Notes: generated from the letters alone by a model not told the origin. 64,000 nt of DNA from Gloeomargarita sp. SRBZ-1_bins_9 (GCA_039794565.1 JAUQVX010000006.1:1-64000), one strand, 5' to 3'; shown: positions 1 to 7,808, counted from the first letter of the stretch. Translations and numbers: made by a program.

Positions 1-111
1 TTCTGTACGCGGTCGGTCATAGCTGAGCGCCCACATGCCGACCCCGCCGATGCCCTGCATATTCACCGTGCGGTAGATCCACGCCAGACTGAGCGAATCA
101 TGCCACCAGGT
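1..111 (-). pseudogene. C-terminal fragment of a GH18 (chitinase-like) glycoside hydrolase
   Basis: The minus strand reads 37 codons that match the end of the family 18 glycoside hydrolase catalytic barrel of the YaaH/spore-cortex type: a TWWHDSLSL segment followed by GIGGVGMWALSYD, where the family has T-W-x-D-D-x-x-S-L and G-x-G-G-V-G-x-W-x-L. The roughly 250 residues that should precede it are missing. An in-frame TAG at 112-114 and the end of an unrelated membrane protein lie directly upstream. The fragment runs off the left edge, so its natural end is unseen. The family call rests on motif recall only. It is probably the debris of a rearrangement or of a mis-join in the assembly. Confidence 0.5.
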
Positions 112-738
112 CTATAGGTAGGCCACTGTTAGGGCGCAGTAGGTCAGGGGCAACGTTAGGAGCAGACCGACACAACAAAGCAGAAAACCCCCGAAATTCA
201 GCAAGCCCAAAACCAGGCAGAAGCCCAACATAGGGAAAAAGCGCTTGGTGACCACCTTCAGGCTAGTTTGCATGGCCGGCCAAAACCCCAGATTTTGATC
301 GATGATCACCAGGGGTGTAAAGACATAGCCCACCCCGAGAAAGACACCGGGAATAATGCAAAGCATCAATCCTCCCAAAATGAGTAGCCCCGTTACCAGA
401 CCCGCCCCAAAAAAGGTGCCAAAGCGCTCAAAGCCCCGGAAGCAATCGCTAAACTCCACCGGCTCGCCCTGGGCTTGTTTGTAGGCCACGATGAAAAAAC
501 CAGCATTCAGGGCCGGTTGGATGACAGAAATGGCGATATTGGCACTGGTAGCAATGCGTGCTGACGGTATCAAGGCAATCATCAAACCGAGGGCAAATTG
601 CAAGGCAGCAAAACCGATCAATATCCCTGGCTGGGCTCGCAATAACTCCCAACCCCGCACCAGATACTCGCCCGTTCTTACTTCATAACCATTGGTCAAT
701 AGCCGCGATAGGTCCCTGGGTGCGCCGCCATAGGTCAT
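112..738 (-). CDS. Multi-pass membrane protein, probably truncated at its C-terminus
   Basis: About 208 residues from the ATG at 738, which has a GGGAGG ribosome site 10 bases upstream; a GTG at 780 would add 14 residues. After a soluble start come at least four hydrophobic stretches (near residues 40-58, 70-86, 110-140 and 170-198), with a helix-breaking IIPG in the third. The fold resembles the broad DUF975/DUF2189-like family of cyanobacterial integral membrane proteins of unknown function. The protein ends in VAYL directly before an unrelated GH18 fragment in the same frame. Relatives I recall continue with a short polar tail, so the last few residues may be lost. It is transcribed away from lgt. 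Confidence 0.55.
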   Translation of the reverse strand: MTYGGAPRDLSRLLTNGYEVRTGEYLVRGWELLRAQPGILIGFAALQFALGLMIALIPSARIATSANIAISVIQPALNAGFFIVAYKQAQGEPVEFSDCFRGFERFGTFFGAGLVTGLLILGGLMLCIIPGVFLGVGYVFTPLVIIDQNLGFWPAMQTSLKVVTKRFFPMLGFCLVLGLLNFGGFLLCCVGLLLTLPLTYCALTVAYL

Positions 739-792
739 CGCCTGCTGCCCTCCCCTGCCGTCCCACCTTTGATTTCCCACGTTTTTCCCCCT

Positions 793-820
793 TTGTCAAG
801 GCGGCCGATTGGGTTACACT
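793..820 (+). promoter_or_regulatory. Putative sigma-70 type promoter of lgt
   Basis: TTGTCA at 793-798 and TACACT at 815-820 are separated by 16 bases. Transcription would start near 827. That lies after the TTG at 809 and before the ATG at 848, so it also supports the shorter lgt start. Confidence 0.45.
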
Positions 821-847
821 GAACCTAGCTGGCAGGATTGGCCACCG

Positions 848-1672
848 ATGGTTTGGCGTTCACCGGGTCCGAATCTGTGGGAATTTGGCCCGCTGGTCAT
901 TCGCTGGTATGGGGCACTGATTGCCCTAGCGGTGTTGCTGGGTTTGCAGCTTTCTCAGTTTTTGGCCAAGCGCCGGGGCCTGAATCCTGACCATATTGCT
1001 GACCTAGCGCTGGCACTAGTCGTTTTTTCCCTACTGGGGGCGCGGCTTTATTACGTCGCCTTCCAATGGCCCTACTACGCCCAAAACCCCTGGGAGATTC
1101 TGGCGATTTGGCATGGAGGGCTGGCGATTCATGGAGCAATCTTGGCCGGTTTGCTGACGACCTATGTCTACGCCCACCGCCGGAAAATTTCCCTGTGGCA
1201 GTTGACGGATGTGCTGGTGCCCTCGTTGGCCTTGGGACAGACGATCGGCCGCTGGGGTAATTTTTTTAATTCCGAGGCGTTTGGGAGGCCAACGGATTGG
1301 CCCTGGAAACTCTACATCCCCTATGAAAAACGGCCCCCAGAATTCCGCCAGTTTGCCTACTTCCACCCCACGTTTCTGTATGAATCCCTGTGGAATTTGC
1401 TGGTGGGGGGGGTGCTGCTGTATCTGTTTTTTCGGTACCCCCGTTTGCGACCGGGTACGCTGACGTTGGTGTATATGGCGGGTTACAGCCTGGGGCGGTT
1501 TTTTATCGAAGGGTTGCGCACCGATAGTTTGATGCTAGGGCCGTGGCGGGTGGCCCAGTTGGTCAGCCTGGTGGGCATGGCCGTAGGTGTAGGGGGCCTG
1601 CTGTGGCTGTATGTGGGGCGACGGGACCTGCCGGATGTGGTGACCTCCCCATCCCAGTACAATAGGGGGTGA
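848..1672 (+). CDS. lgt: Prolipoprotein diacylglyceryl transferase
   Basis: Lgt moves a diacylglyceryl group from phosphatidylglycerol to the lipobox cysteine of prolipoproteins in the cytoplasmic membrane, the first step of lipoprotein maturation. The 274-residue product has about seven hydrophobic segments. It carries the family signature as [13 protein letters not shown] near residues 134-146 and the conserved histidine region HGGLAIHG near residues 89-96, both of which line the active site in the E. coli enzyme. I chose the ATG at 848 over an upstream TTG at 809 because homology begins with the [16 protein letters not shown] segment and a promoter overlaps the longer form. A DUF2237 gene follows 17 bases downstream on the same strand. 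Confidence 0.95.
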   Translation: MVWRSPGPNLWEFGPLVIRWYGALIALAVLLGLQLSQFLAKRRGLNPDHIADLALALVVFSLLGARLYYVAFQWPYYAQNPWEILAIWHGGLAIHGAILAGLLTTYVYAHRRKISLWQLTDVLVPSLALGQTIGRWGNFFNSEAFGRPTDWPWKLYIPYEKRPPEFRQFAYFHPTFLYESLWNLLVGGVLLYLFFRYPRLRPGTLTLVYMAGYSLGRFFIEGLRTDSLMLGPWRVAQLVSLVGMAVGVGGLLWLYVGRRDLPDVVTSPSQYNRG

Positions 1673-1689
1673 ACGTTGGATAACGACCT

Positions 1690-2070
1690 ATGCCGCAAGC
1701 GCTTAATGTCCTGGGAACGCCGCTGGAGGTCTGCTGTCGCTCGCCGTTGACCGGTTTCTATCGCACGGGCTATTGTGAGACGGGGCCGGATGACCTGGGG
1801 ATGCATACCGTGTGCGCCCAGGTAACCCAGGCCTTTTTGGAATTCACACGCAAGCAGGGCAACGACTTGGTCACTCCAAACCCCCTGTACAACTTTCCGG
1901 GGTTGAAACCCGGCGACCGCTGGTGTTTATGTGCCAGCCGGTGGGAAGAAGCCCGGCGTGCCGGTGTTGCTCCCCCCGTTATCCTGACGGCAACCCATCA
2001 AAAAACCCTGGAAATCATCCCCCTGGCCATCCTGCAGGAGTACAGCCTTAGTTCGCCTCCGTCCGCGTGA
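1690..2070 (+). CDS. DUF2237 family protein
   Basis: A 126-residue protein that matches DUF2237 almost end to end. It has the opening NVLGTPLEVCC, the PLTGFYRTGYC and TGPDDLGMHTVCAQVT blocks, GNDL, and FPGLKPGDRWCLCASRW, followed by GVAPPVILTATH. The conserved cysteines suggest metal or redox chemistry, but no function is established for the family. It follows lgt closely and probably shares its transcript. Its last 23 bases overlap the end of the convergent DUF3611 gene. Confidence 0.85.
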   Translation: MPQALNVLGTPLEVCCRSPLTGFYRTGYCETGPDDLGMHTVCAQVTQAFLEFTRKQGNDLVTPNPLYNFPGLKPGDRWCLCASRWEEARRAGVAPPVILTATHQKTLEIIPLAILQEYSLSSPPSA

Positions 2071-2590
2071 TGCGCCATAGGGGCCACAGGCTGGTGAGCA
2101 AGGCGCCAAAGTGGGCCGCAATGGTATTGAGCAAGCCCTGCACCACCAAAATGTCCATGGCATCCACCGGCTGGGTAGCCAGGGCAATGGTTCCTTGGGG
2201 CACCAGCAGGGCCTTGGCAAACAGATTCCCCACCACCACAAAGGTCCCGAGCAACGTAGCCAGCATCCCCAGCAGGGAAACCCCCATTTCCATACACAGC
2301 TTATTGACCACCTCCTCTTTGCGGGGGCGGGTTTCCCATTCGCCGTCGGCTAAGCGTCTGGCCATCTGCACACCGCGGTACTTCAACCAAATCCCCAGCC
2401 CCAGGGACGCCACCCCCAACAAGCCCAAGGACAACCCCAGGCCACTGGGCACGCGCGCCCGCCGTTGTAGTAGGGCAAACAATAGGATACCCAGGGCTAC
2501 CACCCCCAGCACCACCTGCACCCAAAAGCCCACCCAACCGGCCCGTTTGAGGGTGGAGGCCGCCTTAAGCCGGTTAGAACCCGACGACAC
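2048..2590 (-). CDS. DUF3611 family membrane protein
   Basis: A 180-residue protein of the DUF3611 family, found in cyanobacteria and plastid-bearing plants and of unknown function. It opens with a short polar segment and the family-like RAGWVGFWVQ motif. Four hydrophobic stretches follow (about residues 20-42, 50-68, 103-125 and 145-170). A charged cytoplasmic-looking loop (GEWETRPRKEEVVNKLCME) separates the two pairs. The start codon lies inside the end of the upstream YggT gene, a 17-base overlap that implies translational coupling. Confidence 0.8.
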   Translation of the reverse strand: MSSGSNRLKAASTLKRAGWVGFWVQVVLGVVALGILLFALLQRRARVPSGLGLSLGLLGVASLGLGIWLKYRGVQMARRLADGEWETRPRKEEVVNKLCMEMGVSLLGMLATLLGTFVVVGNLFAKALLVPQGTIALATQPVDAMDILVVQGLLNTIAAHFGALLTSLWPLWRITRTEAN

Positions 2591-2861
2591 CGCCCATCAC
2601 CACTGCATTCAAAGCTGTTGCCACTACCTGCAGCACCAGAAAAGCTAGCAGGGGTGAAAAATCAATCCCTCCCAGGGGGGGTAACACAGCCCGAAACAGG
2701 TTCAAGTAGGGGTCAGTCAACTGGCTGAGGGTCATCCAGGGCTGGTTGTACCAATTGATGGTGGGAAACCAGCTCAACAACACCCGCAGAATTAACAGCA
2801 CAAAGTAAATGTTGATAAAACTAATCACACCCTGTACCAGGAAAACCAGCGTACTAGACAT
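2574..2861 (-). CDS. YggT/Ycf19 family membrane protein
   Basis: A 95-residue protein with two hydrophobic segments (about residues 5-28 and 65-90) flanking the family's conserved core: LRVLLSWFP, NQPWMTLSQLTDPYLNLFR and LPPLGGIDFSPLLAF. YggT, YlmG and plastid Ycf19 relatives are small membrane proteins; CCB3 of this family takes part in cytochrome b6f heme attachment in plastids, while others are tied to division and thylakoid or nucleoid organisation. Which role applies here cannot be read from the sequence. It is the first gene of a YggT-DUF3611 pair lying downstream of glcE. Confidence 0.88.
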   Translation of the reverse strand: MSSTLVFLVQGVISFINIYFVLLILRVLLSWFPTINWYNQPWMTLSQLTDPYLNLFRAVLPPLGGIDFSPLLAFLVLQVVATALNAVVMGGVVGF

Positions 2862-2889
2862 GACCCTGCCTCTCCAGCTTATCCCCCCT

Positions 2890-4029
2890 TCAATGATACC
2901 CCCACAGCCAGCGTCCTGGGTTGCAGCGATGGTCCGGGTCGAGTTGTTGTTTCACCCGCTGCATCAGGGACAAACGCTCCGCCGGTACATCCCATCGGTC
3001 CGCCAACGTCGGCCCTGCTATCACGCTCACGTAGCCATGCGGACGTACCCACCGGCGCAGCTGGGCCACGAAGGTTTCCCAGTTGGCAGGGACCGGTGCA
3101 ACCCCTATCCGTCCCACGCCCACCCCGGCGTGTATCTGACCCCAGGCCTGGGGTAGCCATTGCTGTAGGTACTCGGCCAGGGCAACGCTTTGGCTGGGAA
3201 GTACACCGACTTTCAGTAACCCGTGGACTTGGGTTGGCGGTAAGCTCAACAGGCGAGTGATGCGCATCCCCGTTTCCGGGTCTATTTCCTGCAGGTTGGC
3301 CTGCCCCCCTAGGGCCTGGCGCAGATAGGTTATTTGTTCCGTCACACTGATGGCCGTCCCCCGCAACTCCAACCATAAACTCAGGCGCGCCGGATACCCC
3401 AGCCGTTCCACGAGCGCTGCCGACACCAGATCACAGGCCGTCAGGGGCACGCCCGTGTCCAACACCCGCTGGCGTAGCTCGGCTAAATCCTCTTCCTGTA
3501 GCAGAAAACAACGGGTCACCGGCGGCAAGGGATACAGGCGCAAACTCACCTGGGTCAGGATGCCCAAAGTCCCCCAGGAGCCGGTTAGCAATTTCATCAG
3601 GTCATAGCCCGCCACGTTTTTCACCACCTGGCCCCCGGCTTTGACCAACACCCCGTCGGGCCGCACCCACTGCACCCCCAGCACCAGGTCCCGCACTCCC
3701 CCGTAGCGCTGGCGCCCCGGTCCCGCATCAGCGGTGGCCACAATTCCCCCCACCGTCGCCCGGTCGGGATACAGGGGTTGCACCGGCCACCACTGGTTGT
3801 GTTGGGCCAACAGGGCCTGTAAATCTGCCCAGCCCATCCCCGCCTCCACCGTCACCACCAAATCCGCCACCGCGTAGTCCACTAACCGGTTTAACCCGGC
3901 TAGGCTGACCACCTGCCCCGGCCCCGACCCGCCCCAGTGCGCCTTGCTGCCGCGCCCTCGGATTTGCAACGGTTGGCTGCCCGTCTGCCGCACCAGGTCA
4001 GCTAACTCCTCTACGGTTGCCGCTTCCAT
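2890..4029 (-). CDS. glcE: Glycolate oxidase/dehydrogenase subunit GlcE (FAD-binding)
   Basis: A 379-residue FAD-binding protein of the GlcE type, a subunit of the glycolate dehydrogenase that oxidises photorespiratory glycolate to glyoxylate. The N-terminal FAD_binding_4 (PCMH) domain spans about residues 1-180. It includes IRGRGSKAHWGG, the TVEAGMGWADLQ strand, the YPDRATVGGIVATADAGPGRQRYGGVRD loop (given here in full because it decides the family) and GGQVVKNVAGYDLMKLLTGSWGTLGI. The C-terminal part ends in DPDHRCNPGRW, typical of GlcE. No glcD or glcF lies in the window. The start is the first ATG after a long gap that holds DnaA boxes. Confidence 0.88.
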   Translation of the reverse strand: MEAATVEELADLVRQTGSQPLQIRGRGSKAHWGGSGPGQVVSLAGLNRLVDYAVADLVVTVEAGMGWADLQALLAQHNQWWPVQPLYPDRATVGGIVATADAGPGRQRYGGVRDLVLGVQWVRPDGVLVKAGGQVVKNVAGYDLMKLLTGSWGTLGILTQVSLRLYPLPPVTRCFLLQEEDLAELRQRVLDTGVPLTACDLVSAALVERLGYPARLSLWLELRGTAISVTEQITYLRQALGGQANLQEIDPETGMRITRLLSLPPTQVHGLLKVGVLPSQSVALAEYLQQWLPQAWGQIHAGVGVGRIGVAPVPANWETFVAQLRRWVRPHGYVSVIAGPTLADRWDVPAERLSLMQRVKQQLDPDHRCNPGRWLWGYH

Positions 4030-4069
4030 CCCTGCCCAATTGTGATGATTCTTTACATTATGGACCCAG

Positions 4070-4176
4070 TTATCCCCAACCGCAGGCCGGTTATCCCCAA
4101 CTTATCCACAAACTAACCCCGGTTATCCACAACCCCCCACGCCCCGATCCCCCTTTCCGGCCCCACCTGTGGATAA
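4070..4176. other. DnaA-box cluster, candidate chromosomal replication origin
   Basis: Within 107 bases there are three perfect DnaA boxes TTATCCACA (4102-4110, 4123-4131, and inverted at 4168-4176) and two near-matches TTATCCCCA (4070-4078, 4091-4099). The first four start 21, 11 and 21 bases apart, so they lie nearly on one face of the helix. The gap between glcE and DUF2811 has no gene. It continues into an AT-richer stretch (4177-4260), as expected of an unwinding element. It could also be a DnaA-titrating or DnaA-regulated site; dnaA and dnaN are not in the window. Confidence 0.5.
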
Positions 4177-4182
4177 CTTTGA

Positions 4183-4250
4183 GTGTAAACAAACGTAACA
4201 AAAATCGCCCCGAAACCCCGTGTTCTCGTCAGGTGTAAAGAAATGTTACA
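4183..4250. repeat. Imperfect 18-base direct repeat in the DnaA-box gap
   Basis: GTGTAAAcAAAcGTaACA at 4183-4200 and GTGTAAAgAAAtGTtACA at 4233-4250 differ at three positions and start exactly 50 bases apart. They lie between the DnaA boxes and the DUF2811 gene. They could be protein-binding sites for that gene or part of the origin. Confidence 0.4.
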
Positions 4251-4271
4251 GAACGGGTACGATGGGTGAAT

Positions 4272-4301
4272 TTGACAGCCCGTCTGGCTTTCGGGTGAAA
4301 T
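4272..4301 (+). promoter_or_regulatory. Possible promoter of the DUF2811 gene
   Basis: TTGACA at 4272-4277 is followed after 18 bases by a poor -10 candidate, TGAAAT, at 4296-4301. The start codon is about 55 bases further on. Only the -35 element is convincing. Confidence 0.25.
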
Positions 4302-4357
4302 AAGCACAGGGGGGTGGGGAGTGCTGGCAAAATTTCTTAACAAATGTGGGGTACGTT

Positions 4358-4558
4358 ATGACTGGTCGGGTGGTGGTCAAGGCAGAAATTCCGGTGGAGT
4401 TGCACGAGAGTTTGCAGGGGTATCTGGCGACCCATCCTGATTGGGACGTGGATCGGGTCTGCAGTGCGGCGTTGTCTCTGTTTTTGCTCCAGAACGCGGA
4501 GAGTGACCGGCGGGTGGCGCGGGTCTATCTGGATACCCTGTTTCGTGTGCCCCGCTAG
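4358..4558 (+). CDS. DUF2811 family small protein
   Basis: A 66-residue protein of the cyanobacterial family DUF2811. It has the characteristic EIPVELHESLQGYL segment, THPDWDVDRV, and SAALSLFLLQN followed by SDRRVARVYLDTLF. The pattern of a short strand and two helices resembles a ribbon-helix-helix or small regulatory fold, but no function is known. I took the ATG at 4358; a GTG at 4346 is in frame and would add four residues. It sits beside the DnaA-box cluster and 43 bases before a glycosyltransferase gene. Confidence 0.8.
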   Translation: MTGRVVVKAEIPVELHESLQGYLATHPDWDVDRVCSAALSLFLLQNAESDRRVARVYLDTLFRVPR

Positions 4559-4601
4559 AGGGGGTATAACTTAAGGTGAATAGCTGTCAGGGGGAGAACC
4601 C

Positions 4602-5477
4602 ATGCTCCGATTCTTGGTCATGTCGCCGGGGGACGAGACGGAACAGTTGTGGTTGTTTCCCACCTACCGGAGTTTGAGCCAGGCGCCGGCCCAGGTGGAT
4701 GTGGTGGTGGCCCCGGCGGTGGCATCCCTGTATGAACTGTGTCCGTGGGTAGCGCGGGTCCACACCTACACCTACGGCGGTCGCAACAGTTTGACGGAGT
4801 GGGTGAATCTACTGGGTGTGGTGCGGGACGGCTATTACGATGGGGTGCTGTTAACCCGGCCAAGTGGTAGCTTGAGCTTTTTACTCTGGTTGAGCGGGGT
4901 GCGGGAGCGGGTGGGGTTTGCCGGTCCGGGGCAACGCTGGCTCACCCAGGTGATTCCCCCTAAGCCGGATCAGTATCCCCCCGAGTACTACCACGACCTG
5001 GCCCAAGGGGTGGGGTTGTCGGTTCCCTGTGAACCCTTGGCGGTGCAAATCCCGGCGGCGGCTTTGTCCTGGGCGGAAACGCAACAGCAGCAGTTGGGGT
5101 TGCAGGGGGGCTATGTGCTCCTGGTGGTTGATGGGGCCTACCCCCACTGGGAGCAAGTGGCGGCGCAACTGCGGCAACAACAGCCCGATTTACCGGTGGT
5201 GGCTCTAGGGCAGGGGTTGGCCGAACTACCCGCCCTCACACCTGCCAATTGGGGCCAAACGGCGGCGCTGATGGCCGGTGCAACCCTGGTGGTGGTCAGC
5301 GAGGCGCAAATGGCGCGGATGCAACTGGCGGTGGCGGTGCAGACCCCCCTGGTGGCCCTCCTGTCGTCGCAGACACCCCGGCGGGTCTTACCCCCTTCGG
5401 ACTTGTGTATTCTCCTCCAGGCGGCGCAACTGGCGGACATCAGTCCGGCCCAGGTACTCCAGGCACTCGGGAGCTAA
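4602..5477 (+). CDS. Glycosyltransferase family 9 (heptosyltransferase-like) protein
   Basis: A 291-residue protein with the two-lobed GT-B layout of family 9 glycosyltransferases. The first lobe opens with LRFLVMSPGDETEQLWLFP, then a VDVVVAPAVASLYEL strand and the WxNLLGVVRDGYYDGVLLTRPSGSLSFLLWL region. The second lobe has GGYVLLVVDGAYPHWEQVAAQLR and a final segment with AGATLVVVSEAQMARMQLAVAVQTPLVAL, matching the place where family members bind the nucleotide sugar. It likely takes part in lipopolysaccharide or surface-glycan synthesis; donor and acceptor are unknown. It overlaps the convergent 2TM gene by four bases. Confidence 0.75.
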   Translation: MLRFLVMSPGDETEQLWLFPTYRSLSQAPAQVDVVVAPAVASLYELCPWVARVHTYTYGGRNSLTEWVNLLGVVRDGYYDGVLLTRPSGSLSFLLWLSGVRERVGFAGPGQRWLTQVIPPKPDQYPPEYYHDLAQGVGLSVPCEPLAVQIPAAALSWAETQQQQLGLQGGYVLLVVDGAYPHWEQVAAQLRQQQPDLPVVALGQGLAELPALTPANWGQTAALMAGATLVVVSEAQMARMQLAVAVQTPLVALLSSQTPRRVLPPSDLCILLQAAQLADISPAQVLQALGS

Positions 5478-5710
5478 CCCTCATAGCGGGCCAGACGCAG
5501 TACGTACCAGGCATGGCCCAGGAGCCCCAGCCCCCACAGTCCCGTTACCCAGGGTAAGCGCGGCCAAGCTCCCGTCAGTTCGTGGCCAAACCACAGCCCG
5601 GAGTTGACTGCTGCAAACAGGGCCACGTGTACTGCCAGGTTCATGCGGTCCGCCAGGCGGCGATAGGCCGGGTCAGCCGGGTCAGGACGGCGGGACCAGC
5701 GAGGAGGCAT
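5474..5710 (-). CDS. 2TM domain-containing protein
   Basis: A 78-residue protein of the cyanobacterial 2TM-domain type. A basic, proline-rich start (MPPRWSRRPDPADPAYRRL) leads to DRMNLAVHVALFAAVNSGLWF as the first membrane segment (about 23-42). The second is LPWVTGLWGLGLLGHAWYVL (about 52-71). The family is of unknown role. The start codon overlaps the stop of the upstream coiled-coil gene by one base (TGATG), so the two are translationally coupled. Confidence 0.75.
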   Translation of the reverse strand: MPPRWSRRPDPADPAYRRLADRMNLAVHVALFAAVNSGLWFGHELTGAWPRLPWVTGLWGLGLLGHAWYVLRLARYEG

Positions 5711-6348
5711 CAGGACAAAGCGCGGGAAACCGTCTGCAAGGGGGGAAACTTGGGCAGGTCAATGTTCGGCGATGGCTGTGGTTTGGCAACCCCTCCCACC
5801 AGCGCCCCATACCGTTGGAGTTCGGTCTGCAGCCGCCGGTTTTCCTCCTGTAAACGACTGAGCTGTTCCTTAACGGGTGCTAGTCGAGCGTGGAACCGTC
5901 GCCGGTACAGTTCCGGTAAATCCCGCAGGACGGTTTCCAAATGCTGGTTGCGCTCCCGCTCCGCCTGAAGGGAACTGTGCATGTCCACTAGCTCCTGTTC
6001 CCGCTGCTGTAAACACTGCTGGCACCGGTGCAGCTCCCCCTGCAAGGTCTGCATCTGACTTTGCAAGGCGATAACCAAGGTTGTGTCAACCTGACGTTCC
6101 TGGCGCAGACGCTGGTACAACTCCCCCGACAATTGGCCGATCAGACACTCATACTGGTGAAAGCGTGCCTTAAGCCGTTGCAGTTCTTGGGTCTGGGCAG
6201 CCAGAGCCTGTTGTAGGGTTCGCTGTTGCAACCGCTCCGGCACAACCCGTTGAAACAATTCCTGCGAAAGCTGATGAATCAGCCGATAGCACTGTTCCAG
6301 CCTTTGCCGTAAGGTTTCGACATCCTCTACCAGAGAAGTGCTGGCCAC
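5710..6348 (-). CDS. Coiled-coil protein of unknown function
   Basis: A 212-residue protein, glutamine-, leucine- and arginine-rich, with near-continuous heptad-like spacing of hydrophobic residues from about residue 8 to 180. It has no membrane segment or signal peptide. The tail, rich in proline (PQPSPNIDLPKFPP), is likely disordered. I recognise no family. A similar helix-turn unit (YRLIHQLSQELFQRV and YECLIGQLSGELYQRL) occurs twice about 44 residues apart, which suggests an internal duplication. It is cotranscribed with the downstream 2TM gene, so a structural role at a membrane is possible but unproven. Confidence 0.6.
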   Translation of the reverse strand: MASTSLVEDVETLRQRLEQCYRLIHQLSQELFQRVVPERLQQRTLQQALAAQTQELQRLKARFHQYECLIGQLSGELYQRLRQERQVDTTLVIALQSQMQTLQGELHRCQQCLQQREQELVDMHSSLQAERERNQHLETVLRDLPELYRRRFHARLAPVKEQLSRLQEENRRLQTELQRYGALVGGVAKPQPSPNIDLPKFPPLQTVSRALS

Positions 6349-6383
6349 CGAATCCTCACCCCATCCAATAATGGCCTGGCCTC

Positions 6384-6412
6384 AGTATAGCACCGGGGGG
6401 TGGGCTATGCAA
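6384..6412 (-). promoter_or_regulatory. Putative promoter of the coiled-coil gene
   Basis: On the minus strand TTGCAT (6407-6412) is followed after 17 bases by TATACT (6384-6389), 35 bases before the coiled-coil start codon. The -35 box is weak, the -10 box good. It lies just after the end of rpsF. Confidence 0.4.
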
Positions 6413-6413
6413 A

Positions 6414-6758
6414 TTAGTTGACCGTCGCCGGGGCCGTTTCCTTTTTCGGGGGAGGGGTCTGGGCAATGGTCAAAAATCGGATGACATCCTCGCTCAGGCG
6501 CATGGCCCGCTCAAAGGCCGCCACCGTATCACTCCGGCCGTAGTAATTCACCTGCACATACACCCCATCGGAAAACTTGCGAATCGGATAGGCCAAGCGC
6601 CGGCGCCCCCGGTTGAGAATCTGAATCTCCTCGCCGCCCAGTTCACTCAGGATATTTTTATATTTCTCAATCGCCTGCTGGGTCTGCTCGTCCCCCAAAT
6701 CGGGGCGCAGGATGTACATCGTCTCGTAGTAGGGTTTGGGGCGAGCCGCCATAGTCAA
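6414..6758 (-). CDS. rpsF: 30S ribosomal protein S6
   Basis: A 114-residue S6 with the family features [12 protein letters not shown] at the start, [17 protein letters not shown] and the VYVQVNYYG strand, then [15 protein letters not shown]. The C-terminal tail is extended with prolines and lysines, as in other cyanobacterial S6 proteins. S6 binds 16S rRNA with S18 on the platform of the small subunit. An AGGAG site lies 8 bases before a TTG at 6758 and 14 bases before the ATG at 6752; I kept the TTG because of spacing, but the ATG is possible. S18 is not adjacent. Confidence 0.95.
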   Translation of the reverse strand: MTMAARPKPYYETMYILRPDLGDEQTQQAIEKYKNILSELGGEEIQILNRGRRRLAYPIRKFSDGVYVQVNYYGRSDTVAAFERAMRLSEDVIRFLTIAQTPPPKKETAPATVN

Positions 6759-6792
6759 GTGCCTGTCTCCTGGTCAAACAAGACGATTTACA

Positions 6793-6798
6793 ATTATA
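6793..6798 (-). promoter_or_regulatory. -10 element of the rpsF promoter
   Basis: A perfect TATAAT on the minus strand, 34 bases before the rpsF start. I find no convincing -35 box at the usual distance. The intergenic space is only 64 bases and is shared with the divergent FAH-family gene. Confidence 0.4.
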
Positions 6799-6822
6799 GC
6801 AAATCAGGTCGGGGGTTAGTGC

Positions 6823-7605
6823 ATGGGTACCTGGGTACGGGTGCAGGTGGGGGAGCAGGTGTGGTACGGCCAGCGGGATGAGCAGGGTTACGTGCAGGGC
6901 TGGAGTGATGCTCCCTGGGCTGGGGGACAAGGGACCGAGCAATGGTTTGCCCCCGATAGCTACCGCTTATTGGCTCCCACGGTGCCCAGCAAAATTGTGG
7001 CAGTCGGTCGCAATTACCGGGAACATGCGGCGGAGATGCAGGCCCCTGTGCCGGAAGAACCGGTGCTTTTCCTCAAGCCCCCCACCACGGTGATTGGGCC
7101 GGAGGACCCTATCTATTACCCGGCTATGAGTCAGCGGGTGGACTACGAGGGGGAATTGGCGGTGGTGATTGGCCGACCAGCTCGTCATCTCAACCCCGAG
7201 CAAGCCCTTTCAGCCATCTGGGGTTACACCATTGCCAACGATGTCACGGCCCGGGATTTGCAGCGACGGGATGGCCAATGGACCCGCAGCAAGGGCTTTG
7301 ACACCTTTTGTCCCTTGGGTCCCCAAATCGTGCCCACCTTGTCAGCAGAAGCCCAATTGGAAACGCGGCTCAACGGGGAAAAGCGCCAGGCGGCTCGTCT
7401 GGTCGACATGGTGTTCTCGCCGGCTTTTTTGGTGAGCTTTATCAGCCAAGTCATGACCCTGCTCCCCGGGGATGTTGTCTTAACCGGCACGCCTGCTGGT
7501 ATCGGTCCGATGCAACCGGGGGACACCGTAGCCATCAGCATTACTGGCATCGGCACGCTGACCAATTCCGTCGTGCTTGCTCCCAGGGCAGGACCCCCAA
7601 CCTAG
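6823..7605 (+). CDS. Fumarylacetoacetate hydrolase family protein
   Basis: A 260-residue member of the FAH family (FAHD1/acylpyruvase-like), whose members cleave or decarboxylate beta-keto or acylpyruvate substrates with a divalent metal. The core starts at PSKIVAVGRNYREHAAEM (about 55-72). The metal-site acidic residues fit DYEGELAVVIG (about 107-117), followed by AIWGYTIANDVTARDLQ and the KGFDTFCPLGP block. The end has LLPGDVVLTGTPAGIGPMQPGD. Substrate cannot be predicted; oxaloacetate decarboxylase, acylpyruvase or catechol-pathway isomerase are all possible. It is transcribed divergently from rpsF and stands alone. Confidence 0.85.
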   Translation: MGTWVRVQVGEQVWYGQRDEQGYVQGWSDAPWAGGQGTEQWFAPDSYRLLAPTVPSKIVAVGRNYREHAAEMQAPVPEEPVLFLKPPTTVIGPEDPIYYPAMSQRVDYEGELAVVIGRPARHLNPEQALSAIWGYTIANDVTARDLQRRDGQWTRSKGFDTFCPLGPQIVPTLSAEAQLETRLNGEKRQAARLVDMVFSPAFLVSFISQVMTLLPGDVVLTGTPAGIGPMQPGDTVAISITGIGTLTNSVVLAPRAGPPT

Positions 7606-7808
7606 GTTGCCCAGTCAAAAGGGCAGGGTTGGTCCTGGGGAGAACAACGAAGCGGTTTATTGTTGGGCTAGGGCTGGTTAACCTGGGGGAGGCTAGGGCG
7701 GCACCCTGGCGAAGACAGGTGGGGAAGACGGCAGGAGCAGCAATGGGGCGACCGTTGGGAGATAGAGGGTTTGACCCCAGGGCCGGCTGGATACGGGTCA
7801 ATCACTAA

